The position numbers were made by a program, and so were the translations under genes. A stretch of 43,686 nucleotides of DNA from Clostridium intestinale DSM 6191 (GTDB lineage Bacteria > Bacillota > Clostridia > Clostridiales > Clostridiaceae): NCBI RefSeq assembly GCF_900130055.1, contig NZ_FQXU01000019.1, positions 1-43,686 on the forward strand. The letters are read 5' to 3'. This document shows positions 26,096-34,662 of the stretch, piece by piece (the stretch's first letter is position 1; every line of letters begins with the position of its first letter). Below the pieces are notes generated by a model that saw only the letters and a list, made by a program, of their open reading frames with translations, was not told where the DNA came from and made no database searches.

Positions 26096-27286
26096 TCACC
26101 CTCCTTGATATAAGGTCCTGTATTTTTTTATACATTTCTGAATAACTATAAACATTACTGGATAGGCTAATTGGAACACCATCCCTGAAAAAGCTAATAT
26201 ATTAGAAAATGTATTCAAAACTATAATGTTACATAACATTGCAATTCCCACAACGTAGAACTCTTTACTATTTTTTACGATTTTCATGTATACAGTAATA
26301 ATTAAAAGCATATATAGAAATAATCCTATTATCCCAACCCATCCAATATAGTAATATGCTCCCATATACATTGTTCCAACTACTAACTCTCTTTTTATCA
26401 ACTTAACTTTCTTACTAATATCTTCATAATATGTACTTGATATTCTTTTAGAAATAAAATCAGGTATGATTTCAACTGTTACAAATTTCCTTAAATTTTC
26501 CGCATTAATTTCATATTCATATTCATTTATATTTTTTTGTAAATTTGCTAACGGTGATGATATATATATATAACTCCAAAATAGTTCTTTCGGAATATGT
26601 GAGTTTCTAAAATCTTCTGTTGCTTCACCAATTCTTAATACATAATTAGTATTAAAAACATTTCTGGTTCTAGGATTACTTCTATAATTCCCAAAAAGAC
26701 CAAACATATATAAAAATACTAAAACTACACTAACAATTCCCACTATAACAGTTTTACTCAGCTTCTTCTTAGATATAACATATTGTGCATATACAAAAAA
26801 GCAACCTAAGAAAATATTCATTAGCATTCCTCTTGAAATTAATAAAATAGCAGGTAATAAAGTGCTTAAAAAAGATATAAATACCCATTTATTTTTATTT
26901 GATATAAAAAGATAAAATAGATATGTTGAGTAGAATATTGTAAATGTAAATAATATTACATGTAGAGTAGGTATACCTGTATATTCTGCATATACTATCT
27001 TAGGATTAGTTAAGGGCATTCCATCAGTATACATATATTCTGCAAAGTATCCTACAAAAAGAAATATTAATGGTAAAAGCCTTTTGTTACTATGTTCTGT
27101 AATATAAAATTTATTTTTATTCTTTTTATAATGTTTAACTCCTAATATTAATGTAATTATAAATGTAATTATATTAAATAAGATCAGACTTAATGATATA
27201 TTTGGATATACATCCGACCATCCAAATAAATAAACAATCTGAACTCCTACAAAGCTGATAAAGTATACAAAATATGGATTAATCAT
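26096..27286 (-). CDS. wzy: Wzy-like oligosaccharide repeat unit polymerase, unit 2
   Basis: A 396-residue membrane protein with about 10-12 hydrophobic segments and a long polar loop between about 205 and 290 (NYRSNPRTRNVFNTNYVLRI to SSTYYEDISKKVKLIKREL) as in oligosaccharide repeat-unit polymerases. Motifs FLSTLLPAILLISRGML and the loop arginines are compatible with Wzy. The start is probably the ATG at 27286 just after GGGGGAG; the in-frame TTG at 27298 lies in the binding site. Together with the flippase and initiating transferase it makes unit 2 self-sufficient. Confidence 0.78.
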   Translation of the reverse strand: MINPYFVYFISFVGVQIVYLFGWSDVYPNISLSLILFNIITFIITLILGVKHYKKNKNKFYITEHSNKRLLPLIFLFVGYFAEYMYTDGMPLTNPKIVYAEYTGIPTLHVILFTFTIFYSTYLFYLFISNKNKWVFISFLSTLLPAILLISRGMLMNIFLGCFFVYAQYVISKKKLSKTVIVGIVSVVLVFLYMFGLFGNYRSNPRTRNVFNTNYVLRIGEATEDFRNSHIPKELFWSYIYISSPLANLQKNINEYEYEINAENLRKFVTVEIIPDFISKRISSTYYEDISKKVKLIKRELVVGTMYMGAYYYIGWVGIIGLFLYMLLIITVYMKIVKNSKEFYVVGIAMLCNIIVLNTFSNILAFSGMVFQLAYPVMFIVIQKCIKKYRTLYQGG

Positions 27287-27305
27287 ATGCTCCCCCAAAT
27301 CTCTA

Positions 27306-28184
27306 TTAATTATTATACTTACCGTATTTATTTTTATAATAATGATTTATTCCTATGAATATCATTTTAATTTTAATAATCTTTTTTTCTTCAAATAATA
27401 TAATTTTAATTAGCTCTCTGCAAAATTTTATTTTATCTTCTTTAACCCATTTAGGATATAGAAGTTTATAATTTTTCCATACCCACATCCTATTTCTATT
27501 CATATAATATCTTCTTAATGGTGAATGATTAGTATTTACAAAAACTACTTTTCCAATTTTCTTTTCTTCTGATTCACCTAAGTTGTGCAATAAAATGGCA
27601 TTATTAACTCTAATAACTTTATATCCAAATTTGTTTATTCTTAAACAAAATTCATGATCTACATAATCAATAAAAAACTCTTCTTTGAATAAAGATATTT
27701 TATTCAAAAGGCTAACCTTTATTAAATTTCCAGATGTTATTTCTGTTAAAACTTCAGTAAATTCAGTGGGGTTAGTAGGTATACTTTTAAAATCTTTTAT
27801 TTTTTCTTCTATATGAACTGGCGTTATTACAGCAATTTTTTCTTTGTAAAAATCATCTAATTTTTCATATGTATGAAACATCTTCTGTAGCATATCGCTA
27901 GTAACTATACTATCATGATCTAATGTTAATGCCCAATCATATTTATTATGCATTGCATATTTTAACCCTTTATTTAACGCACTAGCAATTCCTTCATTGT
28001 TATTTAAATAGATTATTGTTGTATCTTTATCATTTTCTATTTGTTTTAAATATTTTATAGTATCTTCATTGGATCCATTATCAACAATCAACACATCATA
28101 TTCCGTTGATTTAATAGCATTATATGATTTTAGTATGTTCTTACCTGTATTATACGTTATTATAATACTTAAAACCTTTTTCAC
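27306..28184 (-). CDS. Family 2 glycosyltransferase, rhamnosyltransferase-like, unit 2
   Basis: A 292-residue GT-A enzyme with IIITYNTGKNILKSY, VLIVDNGSNEDTI and TLDHDSIVTSDML; the LTLDxDS arrangement is common in the RfbF-type rhamnosyltransferases. FIDYVDHEFCLRINKFGY is the acceptor-site acidic segment. The start is the GTG at 28184 after GGAGGT; the GTG at 28196 overlaps that site. rmlABC in the same operon makes dTDP-rhamnose the likely donor. Confidence 0.82.
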   Translation of the reverse strand: MKKVLSIIITYNTGKNILKSYNAIKSTEYDVLIVDNGSNEDTIKYLKQIENDKDTTIIYLNNNEGIASALNKGLKYAMHNKYDWALTLDHDSIVTSDMLQKMFHTYEKLDDFYKEKIAVITPVHIEEKIKDFKSIPTNPTEFTEVLTEITSGNLIKVSLLNKISLFKEEFFIDYVDHEFCLRINKFGYKVIRVNNAILLHNLGESEEKKIGKVVFVNTNHSPLRRYYMNRNRMWVWKNYKLLYPKWVKEDKIKFCRELIKIILFEEKKIIKIKMIFIGINHYYKNKYGKYNN

Positions 28185-28195
28185 TTGGACCTCCA

Positions 28196-29185
28196 CTATT
28201 CAAACAAATTGTATATTAACAAATCATCAACTGCTCTATTTTTCATAACAAAATGTTTTTTACTCAAAATTCTATTCTTTAATATAAAAAATTCTTTAAT
28301 ATATCTATAATTACTTCGTTCAAAGACTAAAGAAAAAACTAAAAATTTGATTAATCTAATTGAAAGAAAAAGAAAATCTTTTCTCATTGTCTTTTTTGTA
28401 TCATTTTTTAAAATCATTAAATAATGATTTCTAAATGAAATTCCTTTTAAATAAGCTGATTGAATTTTCCTATTCTTAATTTTTTCAAAAAATCCTATAG
28501 CACTATTCATTGCCCTACCATGATAAGCTAAAGCATCATGAATATAAAAACATTTAAAACCAGTCCAATTTAAGCGCCAACATAAATCAATATCTTCTTT
28601 ATAGGCAAAAAAATCCTCATCAAAATATTCATTTTCATATTTTATTTTTTCTAAAGATTCTTTTTTAAAAACTGCTGCTGCTCCACAGATAGCAAAAACT
28701 CTATTTGTTTTGTCATATTTACCTATATCAACTTCATTTTGCCCTATATCATAAGCATATCTATCGTGTCTAACTGAAATGCCAACACTATCAATTACAT
28801 TCAATTTTTCGTTAGTGTCAAAATCGTATTTTAGTAATTTTCCCGTAACAGCAGCCACTTTATAATTTTTCTCAAGAAAATCACAGCAACGTTCCATATA
28901 TTCAGGATCAAAGACTACATCTGGATTAATTATTGCTACATAATCACTATTTGAATAATTAATTCCAACATTTGCTCCTCCTGCGTAACCGTTATTAATA
29001 TTACTTACAATTTTAAGTTTCTTATTGAAATGTTCTTGCACCAATTTAAGTGAATTATCTGTTGATGAATTATCAACAAAAACTATCTCCATATCATTTA
29101 AAGTCTGATTCAATAATGATTCAATACATTTATATAAGTATTTCTCTCCATTCCAATTCACAATTACTACTGAAAGTTTTGACAT
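28196..29185 (-). CDS. Family 2 glycosyltransferase, probable rhamnosyltransferase, unit 2
   Basis: A 329-residue GT-A enzyme: VVIVNWNGEKYLYKCIESLL, IVFVDNSSTDNSL, INPDVVFDPEYME and FFAYKEDIDLCWRLNWTGFK are in the order seen in dTDP-rhamnosyl-transferase-type GT2 proteins (COG1216 group). It abuts the next gene and lies 20 bases downstream of rmlB. Likely one of two rhamnose-adding enzymes in unit 2; the donor is inferred from context. Confidence 0.85.
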   Translation of the reverse strand: MSKLSVVIVNWNGEKYLYKCIESLLNQTLNDMEIVFVDNSSTDNSLKLVQEHFNKKLKIVSNINNGYAGGANVGINYSNSDYVAIINPDVVFDPEYMERCCDFLEKNYKVAAVTGKLLKYDFDTNEKLNVIDSVGISVRHDRYAYDIGQNEVDIGKYDKTNRVFAICGAAAVFKKESLEKIKYENEYFDEDFFAYKEDIDLCWRLNWTGFKCFYIHDALAYHGRAMNSAIGFFEKIKNRKIQSAYLKGISFRNHYLMILKNDTKKTMRKDFLFLSIRLIKFLVFSLVFERSNYRYIKEFFILKNRILSKKHFVMKNRAVDDLLIYNLFE

Positions 29186-29205
29186 TTATCTTCTTTTTCT
29201 CCTAA

Positions 29206-30255
29206 TTATTTATACATAACATCATAATATTTTTGATAATCTCCAGAAGTTACATGTTCCATCCACTCTTTATTATCTAAATACCACTTAATAGTCTTTA
29301 CTATTCCTACTTCAAAAGTAGTTTCTGGATACCAGCCTAAATCATTTTTTATCTTAGTTGGATCTATTCCATATCTTCTATCGTGACCTTTTCTATCTTC
29401 TACATACTTAATTAAATCTTCAGTTATAGTATTATCTATATTTTCATTTAAATAAGCTATTACTGTTTTAACTATCTGTATATTCGTTCTTTCGTTATGT
29501 CCACCTACATTATAAACTTGACCTGGTTTTCCATCTCTTACTACCATGTCTATAGCCTTACAGTGATCTTCAACATATAACCAATCTCTTATATTAAGTC
29601 CATCTCCATACACTGGTAAATCTTTATGATTTAAACAGTTATTTATAAGTAATGGTATAAGCTTTTCTGGGAAATGGTATGGTCCATAGTTATTTGAGCA
29701 TCTTGTTATTGTAACTGGCATCTTATAAGTATCTGAATATGCCTGCACCATAAAATCTGCTCCAGCTTTACTTGAAGAATATGGGCTATGTGGATCTAAA
29801 GGCGTTGTTTCCATAAAGTATCCTGTTTCTCCTAACGAACCATATACTTCATCTGTCGATACCTGATGATATCTAACCCCTTCTTTCCATCCATCTTTTG
29901 TTTCCCATGCATTTTTTGCACAGTTAAGTAAGTTTACAGTTCCTAAAACATTTGTTCGAACAAATATTTCTGGTTCTTTTATACTTCTATCAACGTGAGA
30001 TTCTGCTGCAAAATTCACTACATAATCTATCTCATATTTTTCAAATAAAGATGTAACTAGTTCTTTATCGCATATATCACCTTGAACAAATATATGCTTT
30101 TCATTTCCTTCTAAGGATTTTAAATTCTCTAAATTTCCTGCATAAGTTAATTTATCTAAGTTTATTATTTTCACATCATTATATTTGTTAAGCATATATA
30201 TAACAAAGTTTGATCCTATAAATCCAGCTCCACCAGTAACTAAATAAGTCTTCAT
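29206..30255 (-). CDS. rmlB: dTDP-glucose 4,6-dehydratase
   Basis: A 349-residue extended SDR enzyme converting dTDP-glucose to dTDP-4-keto-6-deoxyglucose. GGAGFIGSNFV (8-18), the active-site STDEVYGSLGE with Asp-Glu pair, and YSSSKAGAD (catalytic Tyr-x-x-x-Lys) are present. The product feeds RmlC/RmlD for dTDP-L-rhamnose and can also supply the 4-aminotransferase of unit 1. Second-to-last of the rmlA-rmlC-rmlB set. Confidence 0.96.
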   Translation of the reverse strand: MKTYLVTGGAGFIGSNFVIYMLNKYNDVKIINLDKLTYAGNLENLKSLEGNEKHIFVQGDICDKELVTSLFEKYEIDYVVNFAAESHVDRSIKEPEIFVRTNVLGTVNLLNCAKNAWETKDGWKEGVRYHQVSTDEVYGSLGETGYFMETTPLDPHSPYSSSKAGADFMVQAYSDTYKMPVTITRCSNNYGPYHFPEKLIPLLINNCLNHKDLPVYGDGLNIRDWLYVEDHCKAIDMVVRDGKPGQVYNVGGHNERTNIQIVKTVIAYLNENIDNTITEDLIKYVEDRKGHDRRYGIDPTKIKNDLGWYPETTFEVGIVKTIKWYLDNKEWMEHVTSGDYQKYYDVMYK

Positions 30256-30258
30256 AAA

Positions 30259-30828
30259 CTATTTATCCCCCTTATATATAAACGGTAAATCTAATTCTTT
30301 TAATGTTTTCTGTGCCTTATCTTTTTCAGATAACAAAAGTTCATCAATTCCATCTAAAGGCCATTCTATTCCTACTTCTGGATCATTCCATAAAAGTCCA
30401 GAATCAAATTCTGGCGCATAAAAATCTGTGCATTTATAATTAAATACAGCTTCATCAGAAACTACTAAAAATCCATGAGCAAATCCTTCTGGCACATAAA
30501 ATTGTCTTTTATTTTCTTCTGTCAAAAGAACACCTTCCCATTGACCAAATGTTGGTGAACCTTTTCTTAAGTCAACAGCTACATCATAGACAGATCCCCT
30601 AGTAGCTCTAACCAGCTTCCCTTGAGTATGTTTTGTTTGAAAATGCATTCCTCTAAGTACACCTTTTTTGGACTTTGATTCATTATCTTGAACAAATTCC
30701 ATAGTTAATCCAGCTTCAAAGAAACCATTTTTATTGTATGTTTCCATAAAGTATCCTCTATTGTCTCCAAATACTTTTGGCTCTATTATATACAAATCTT
30801 TTATCTTAGTTTCAATAAAATTAAACAT
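30259..30828 (-). CDS. rmlC: dTDP-4-dehydrorhamnose 3,5-epimerase
   Basis: A 189-residue cupin-fold epimerase. GDNRGYFMETY, GVLRGMHFQ with the catalytic histidine, YDVAVDLRKGSPTFGQWEGV, PEGFAHGFLV and NYKCTDFYAPE are all recognisable. Length is typical. Three bases from rmlB and eleven from rmlA: a tightly packed operon segment. Confidence 0.96.
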   Translation of the reverse strand: MFNFIETKIKDLYIIEPKVFGDNRGYFMETYNKNGFFEAGLTMEFVQDNESKSKKGVLRGMHFQTKHTQGKLVRATRGSVYDVAVDLRKGSPTFGQWEGVLLTEENKRQFYVPEGFAHGFLVVSDEAVFNYKCTDFYAPEFDSGLLWNDPEVGIEWPLDGIDELLLSEKDKAQKTLKELDLPFIYKGDK

Positions 30829-30839
30829 AATTATTCTCC

Positions 30840-31733
30840 TTACTTATTAGCTAAATTTTCTTTCTCACACTCTTCTGCTATATCCTCTAAGTATTTTCCG
30901 TACCCTGTTTTTAATAGCGGTTTAGCTAATTCTAATAGCTTATCTTTAGATATCCAGCCTTTTCTATAGGCAATCTCTTCTAAACATGCTATGTAAGTTC
31001 CTTGTGTATTTTGAACTGCCTCTACAAAGTTAGATGCTTGAAGCATTGAAGAATGAGTTCCTGTATCAAGCCAAGCCATTCCTCTTCCTAATAATTCAAC
31101 CTTAAGGGTTTCCTCTTCAAGATATAATCTGTTTAAATCTGTTATTTCTAATTCTCCTCTTGGTGAAGGTTTTAAATTCTTAGCTTTTTCAACAACTGAA
31201 TTATCATAAAAATATAATCCTGGTATTGCATATTTTGATTTAGGTTTTTCAGGTTTTTCTTCTAATGATAAAACATTTCCTTCTGAATCAAACTCTACTA
31301 CACCAAAAGCCTTAGGGTTTTGAACATAATATCCAAATATAACTGCTCCTTTTTCTAGTTTAGAAGCATTATATAGGTTTTTACTGAAGCTTTGACCATA
31401 GAATATATTGTCTCCTAATATCATGGCCACGTTATCATTTCCTATAAATTCTTCTCCGATTATGAAAGCTTCTGCAAGCCCGTTAGGAGCTGTTTGAACT
31501 TTATATTCTATCTTTAATCCTAAATCAGATCCATCTCTAAATAACTCTTTAAAGTTAGGTAAATCTCTATCTGTAGATATTATAAGCACTTCCTTAATAC
31601 CAGCCAACATAAGTACTGATATTGGATAATAAATCATTGGCTTATCGTATATTGGTACCATTTGTTTTGACATTGCTTTTGTTACAGGATACAATCTTGT
31701 TCCAGATCCTCCTGCTAATATAATTCCTTTCAT
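30840..31733 (-). CDS. rmlA: Glucose-1-phosphate thymidylyltransferase
   Basis: A 297-residue nucleotidyltransferase making dTDP-glucose from dTTP and glucose 1-phosphate. [20 protein letters not shown] (5-24), [49 protein letters not shown] and [12 protein letters not shown] are the complete family signature. First step for all dTDP-deoxyhexoses in the window. Confidence 0.97.
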   Translation of the reverse strand: MKGIILAGGSGTRLYPVTKAMSKQMVPIYDKPMIYYPISVLMLAGIKEVLIISTDRDLPNFKELFRDGSDLGLKIEYKVQTAPNGLAEAFIIGEEFIGNDNVAMILGDNIFYGQSFSKNLYNASKLEKGAVIFGYYVQNPKAFGVVEFDSEGNVLSLEEKPEKPKSKYAIPGLYFYDNSVVEKAKNLKPSPRGELEITDLNRLYLEEETLKVELLGRGMAWLDTGTHSSMLQASNFVEAVQNTQGTYIACLEEIAYRKGWISKDKLLELAKPLLKTGYGKYLEDIAEECEKENLANK

Positions 31734-31763
31734 ATGAACACCTCGTAGTAATTATTCTTATTT

Positions 31764-32648
31764 TTATAAATTCTTCTTAAAGGATATTCTTTCATGATTT
31801 TTCCCAAATTTGTCTCCTAAAAACCTAGCTGAAAAATTAGGTATTATATTAAAAAAGGCTTTAAAATTGCCTTCTTTTAGTGATTCTCTTACAACTAACT
31901 TAAACATCTTAAAAGCACTACTATTTGCACCATATTGCATTAAATAAGGATTTTGTTTCAAGAACATTCCTTGTGCATAATATCTATTAAAAAGTTCAGA
32001 AAAGTTATACTCATGACAATGTATTACTTGCGAATCCGCACAATACTTTATTCTATAACCATTATTAATAAGTTTATATGCAAAATACATGTCTTCATTA
32101 GTAGGCATATCTTTTCCATCATAGCCATTAAGCTCTTTAAATATTTTTGTACTCGTTGCTGATGAAGCATCTGAAAAAAAGAATGTCATAATTCCTAATC
32201 TATTTATATCAGATTTTGATACAGTCCTACTTTCTTCTGGATAGTTATTGATTCTTGTATATCTTTCAATCGATTTATTATCACATAACTGCCTAGAAAA
32301 AGATGCCTCACATTCTCCATTAATTATTGGTTCTGTTAATCTACTTAACCAATTGTCACCTTTAATTCTTATATCTTGAGTTATAAAAACAATTATATCT
32401 CCATCTGAATTCTTTGCTTCATTCTCTCTAGTTAAACTATGAGAGAATTCTCTCGGCTCTATAGTTGAGTAATTTGCCTTTAACTTATTTAACAGATTTT
32501 CTGTCCCATCATCTTTAGACTTTGTTAAAACATACTTAATATTTACAAAAAAATTACCTTTTTGCATTAATAAACTTCTATGTAGATTTTCAATATACTT
32601 TTCTGCTTTGTATAATGGACATATTATATCAACTTTATATTTTACCAT
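31764..32648 (-). CDS. Family 2 glycosyltransferase, unit 2
   Basis: A 294-residue GT-A enzyme with VDIICPLYKAEKYIENLHRS, a short KSKDDGTENLL nucleotide-binding segment, FITQDIRIKGDNWL in the metal-site position, and NEDMYFAYKLINNGYRI. The QDI variant of DXD and the NEDMYFAYK motif are typical of the rhamnosyltransferase-type GT2 group that often sits beside rmlABCD. The ribosome binding site (GAAGAAG) is weaker than in the neighbours. Confidence 0.82.
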   Translation of the reverse strand: MVKYKVDIICPLYKAEKYIENLHRSLLMQKGNFFVNIKYVLTKSKDDGTENLLNKLKANYSTIEPREFSHSLTRENEAKNSDGDIIVFITQDIRIKGDNWLSRLTEPIINGECEASFSRQLCDNKSIERYTRINNYPEESRTVSKSDINRLGIMTFFFSDASSATSTKIFKELNGYDGKDMPTNEDMYFAYKLINNGYRIKYCADSQVIHCHEYNFSELFNRYYAQGMFLKQNPYLMQYGANSSAFKMFKLVVRESLKEGNFKAFFNIIPNFSARFLGDKFGKNHERISFKKNL

Positions 32649-32729
32649 TTTGACTTCTTCACTTTCTTAATAAATTCCAATATTCATCTATAATTTCATT
32701 TAAAATAATTTAAATTTTTATTTAATAGC

Positions 32730-33776
32730 TTAATATAAGCTTTCTTTAGCAACTTTGATTTGTTGTTCATGTTCTTTTGAAGATATCATTATGTAATCAG
32801 CTGTTTCAACAACAATCAAGTTATCTACATTATTAAGAAGAATAGGTTTGTTTGTTACAACAATATTATTTTTAGATTCAAAAGCAACTCCCTCTGTTTT
32901 AAACACATTACCTTTTTCATCTAATTCACTGTATCTTTCTATACTAGTCCAATTTCCTACATCATCCCATCCAAACTCACTAGGAATAACATATATATTA
33001 GAAACTTTCTCCATAACACCAAAATCTATGGATATATTATCAACATTTTTATAATTGCTATTTATTATGTCTTGCAATTTTTCTTCACTAATGTGCATAA
33101 CTTCTTTTAATGCATCATAGGTATTAGGTAACAACTCTCTAATAGACTTAAGTATAGAATCATTATTCCAAATAAACATACCACCATTCCATAGGTATGT
33201 ACCTGCATCTAAATATTCTAACGCCTTTTCATAATTAGGTTTTTCTATAAATTTATTAACCTCATATATATCTGAGTTTCTTATAGTATCAATCTTTTCC
33301 TTTAAATTTATATATCCATAACCAGTTTCTGGTCTATTAGGTTTCATTCCTAAAGTAACAATAGCATCTTTATCTTTTTTAGTATAATCATAGGCTGCAA
33401 GAAGTTTATTTTTGAATTCTTTCTCATCTTCCACTAAATGATCAGATGGAAGAATTGCTAAAGTTGCATCTTTATAATATCTATTTATAACCATAGCTGA
33501 CAATGCTATACAAGGTGCAGTATTTCTCGCTTCTGGTTCAATAATTATATTCCTTAATGGTAAGCTTGGTAGTTGTCCTTTAACATAATCTACATATCTT
33601 TCCCCAGTAGAAATAAATATTCTATCTACTGGTACTAATTCCCCTAATCTCTTTACCGTCATCTGAAGCATTGTATCTTCAGTTATTAACGACAAAAATT
33701 GTTTTGGCTTTTCCTCTGTAGAAAGCGGCCAAAATCTTGTTCCTTTTCCACCTGCCATTATTAATGCACATAACAT
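32730..33776 (-). CDS. manC: Mannose-1-phosphate guanylyltransferase
   Basis: A 348-residue enzyme making GDP-mannose from GTP and mannose 1-phosphate. ALIMAGGKGTRFWPLS, KPKQFL, EPEARNTAPCIAL, LPSDHLVEDE, FIEKPN and LWNGGMFIW are the complete signature. It is the short form without the fused phosphomannose isomerase domain. The start is uncertain: an ATG at 33788 directly abuts AGAGGGG, while the ATG at 33776 is 12 bases away and aligns better with the family. No phosphomannomutase or GDP-mannose-modifying enzyme is in the window, so mannose itself is the likely sugar used in unit 2. Confidence 0.93.
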   Translation of the reverse strand: MLCALIMAGGKGTRFWPLSTEEKPKQFLSLITEDTMLQMTVKRLGELVPVDRIFISTGERYVDYVKGQLPSLPLRNIIIEPEARNTAPCIALSAMVINRYYKDATLAILPSDHLVEDEKEFKNKLLAAYDYTKKDKDAIVTLGMKPNRPETGYGYINLKEKIDTIRNSDIYEVNKFIEKPNYEKALEYLDAGTYLWNGGMFIWNNDSILKSIRELLPNTYDALKEVMHISEEKLQDIINSNYKNVDNISIDFGVMEKVSNIYVIPSEFGWDDVGNWTSIERYSELDEKGNVFKTEGVAFESKNNIVVTNKPILLNNVDNLIVVETADYIMISSKEHEQQIKVAKESLY

Positions 33777-33799
33777 AGTTAGTGTCATCCCCTCTTGCT

Positions 33800-34465
33800 T
33801 TAAATTGCCCCTTCTTTTCTTATAACAGCTATAACTGTTTTAAATAATATTTTTATATCTAATAACGTAGATCTATTATCTATATAATACATATCCATTT
33901 GAACTCTTTCGTCATAAGTAGTATCACTTCTGCCATTAGCCTGCCAAAATCCAGTTAAACCTGGTTTTACAGAAAAAAGTTTATCTGCATATTTCCCGTA
34001 TTTAACTACTTCTTTCTGAACTATTGGCCTAGGTCCTACCACACTCATGTCCCCTTTAATTATATTAATTAATTGAGGAAGTTCATCTAAGCTAGTTTTC
34101 CTTAAAAACGCCCCTATTTTCGTAACTCTTGGATCATCATCTAATTTGAAATTTTTCTCAAACTCCGCTTTTTGCTCTGGTGTAAAATTTCTTAAAACCT
34201 CTTCTGCATTTTGAACCATACTTCTAAATTTGTAGACGCTTATGATTTCTCCTTTGTATCCTATTCTTTTATGTCCAAAAAACACTGGACCTTTTGAATC
34301 TAATTTAACTAAGATAATTAAAATCAAAAACAATGGAGATAAAGTTATTAATAATAAAGTTGAACTAACAACATCAAATATCCTTTTAAAAAGTGAATAT
34401 ATTTTTAAACTCATGCTTATTTCTCCGTTGATTTTTTTAGAAATATTATAATCTAAATTTTGCAT
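33800..34465 (-). CDS. Initiating sugar-phosphate transferase, unit 2
   Basis: A 221-residue bacterial sugar transferase with one hydrophobic segment (about 30-55) and the catalytic core SVYKFRSMVQNAEEV, RKTSLDELPQLINII, SVVGPRPIVQKEV, KPGLTGFWQANGRSDTTYDE. The GLTGFWQANGR and MDMYYIDNRS segments resemble WbaP/WcaJ-type enzymes that transfer Gal-1-P or Glc-1-P to undecaprenyl phosphate. ATG at 34465 follows GGAGGG; the TTG at 34477 overlaps that site. First gene of the unit 2 operon. Confidence 0.92.
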   Translation of the reverse strand: MQNLDYNISKKINGEISMSLKIYSLFKRIFDVVSSTLLLITLSPLFLILIILVKLDSKGPVFFGHKRIGYKGEIISVYKFRSMVQNAEEVLRNFTPEQKAEFEKNFKLDDDPRVTKIGAFLRKTSLDELPQLINIIKGDMSVVGPRPIVQKEVVKYGKYADKLFSVKPGLTGFWQANGRSDTTYDERVQMDMYYIDNRSTLLDIKILFKTVIAVIRKEGAI

Positions 34466-34541
34466 GTTACCCTCCAAAATTAAGAATTAGATTTATTTTA
34501 AATTACTTGAATACCATTTTTTTCATAACTTTAGCAATACA

Positions 34542-34570
34542 ATTCTACCATACTTAGCTTATAGTGTCTA
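34542..34570 (-). promoter_or_regulatory. Promoter of the unit 2 operon
   Basis: -35 TAGACA (34565-34570), 17-bp spacer ending in TGG, -10 TAGAAT (34542-34547), an extended -10 (TGgTAGAAT). Start expected near 34535, about 70 bases upstream of the initiating transferase. Same -35 and spacing as P1 of unit 1. Confidence 0.65.
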
Positions 34571-34662
34571 TGAAACTAAAATTTTGTTACTAAATCTTTA
34601 TATATAGAGTATAAAAAGGCAACATATTCCTCATAATATTTACAAATAGGTTACTAACCGTG

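Noticed and set aside
13163-34465. The two initiating transferases as a recent gene duplication
   Set aside because: They share only the catalytic core motifs of the family; N-termini and acceptor regions differ throughout.
34640-34652. Terminator after rmlD (GGTTAGTAACC)
   Set aside because: The palindrome has no room for a loop and no T-run follows, so it cannot form a terminator.
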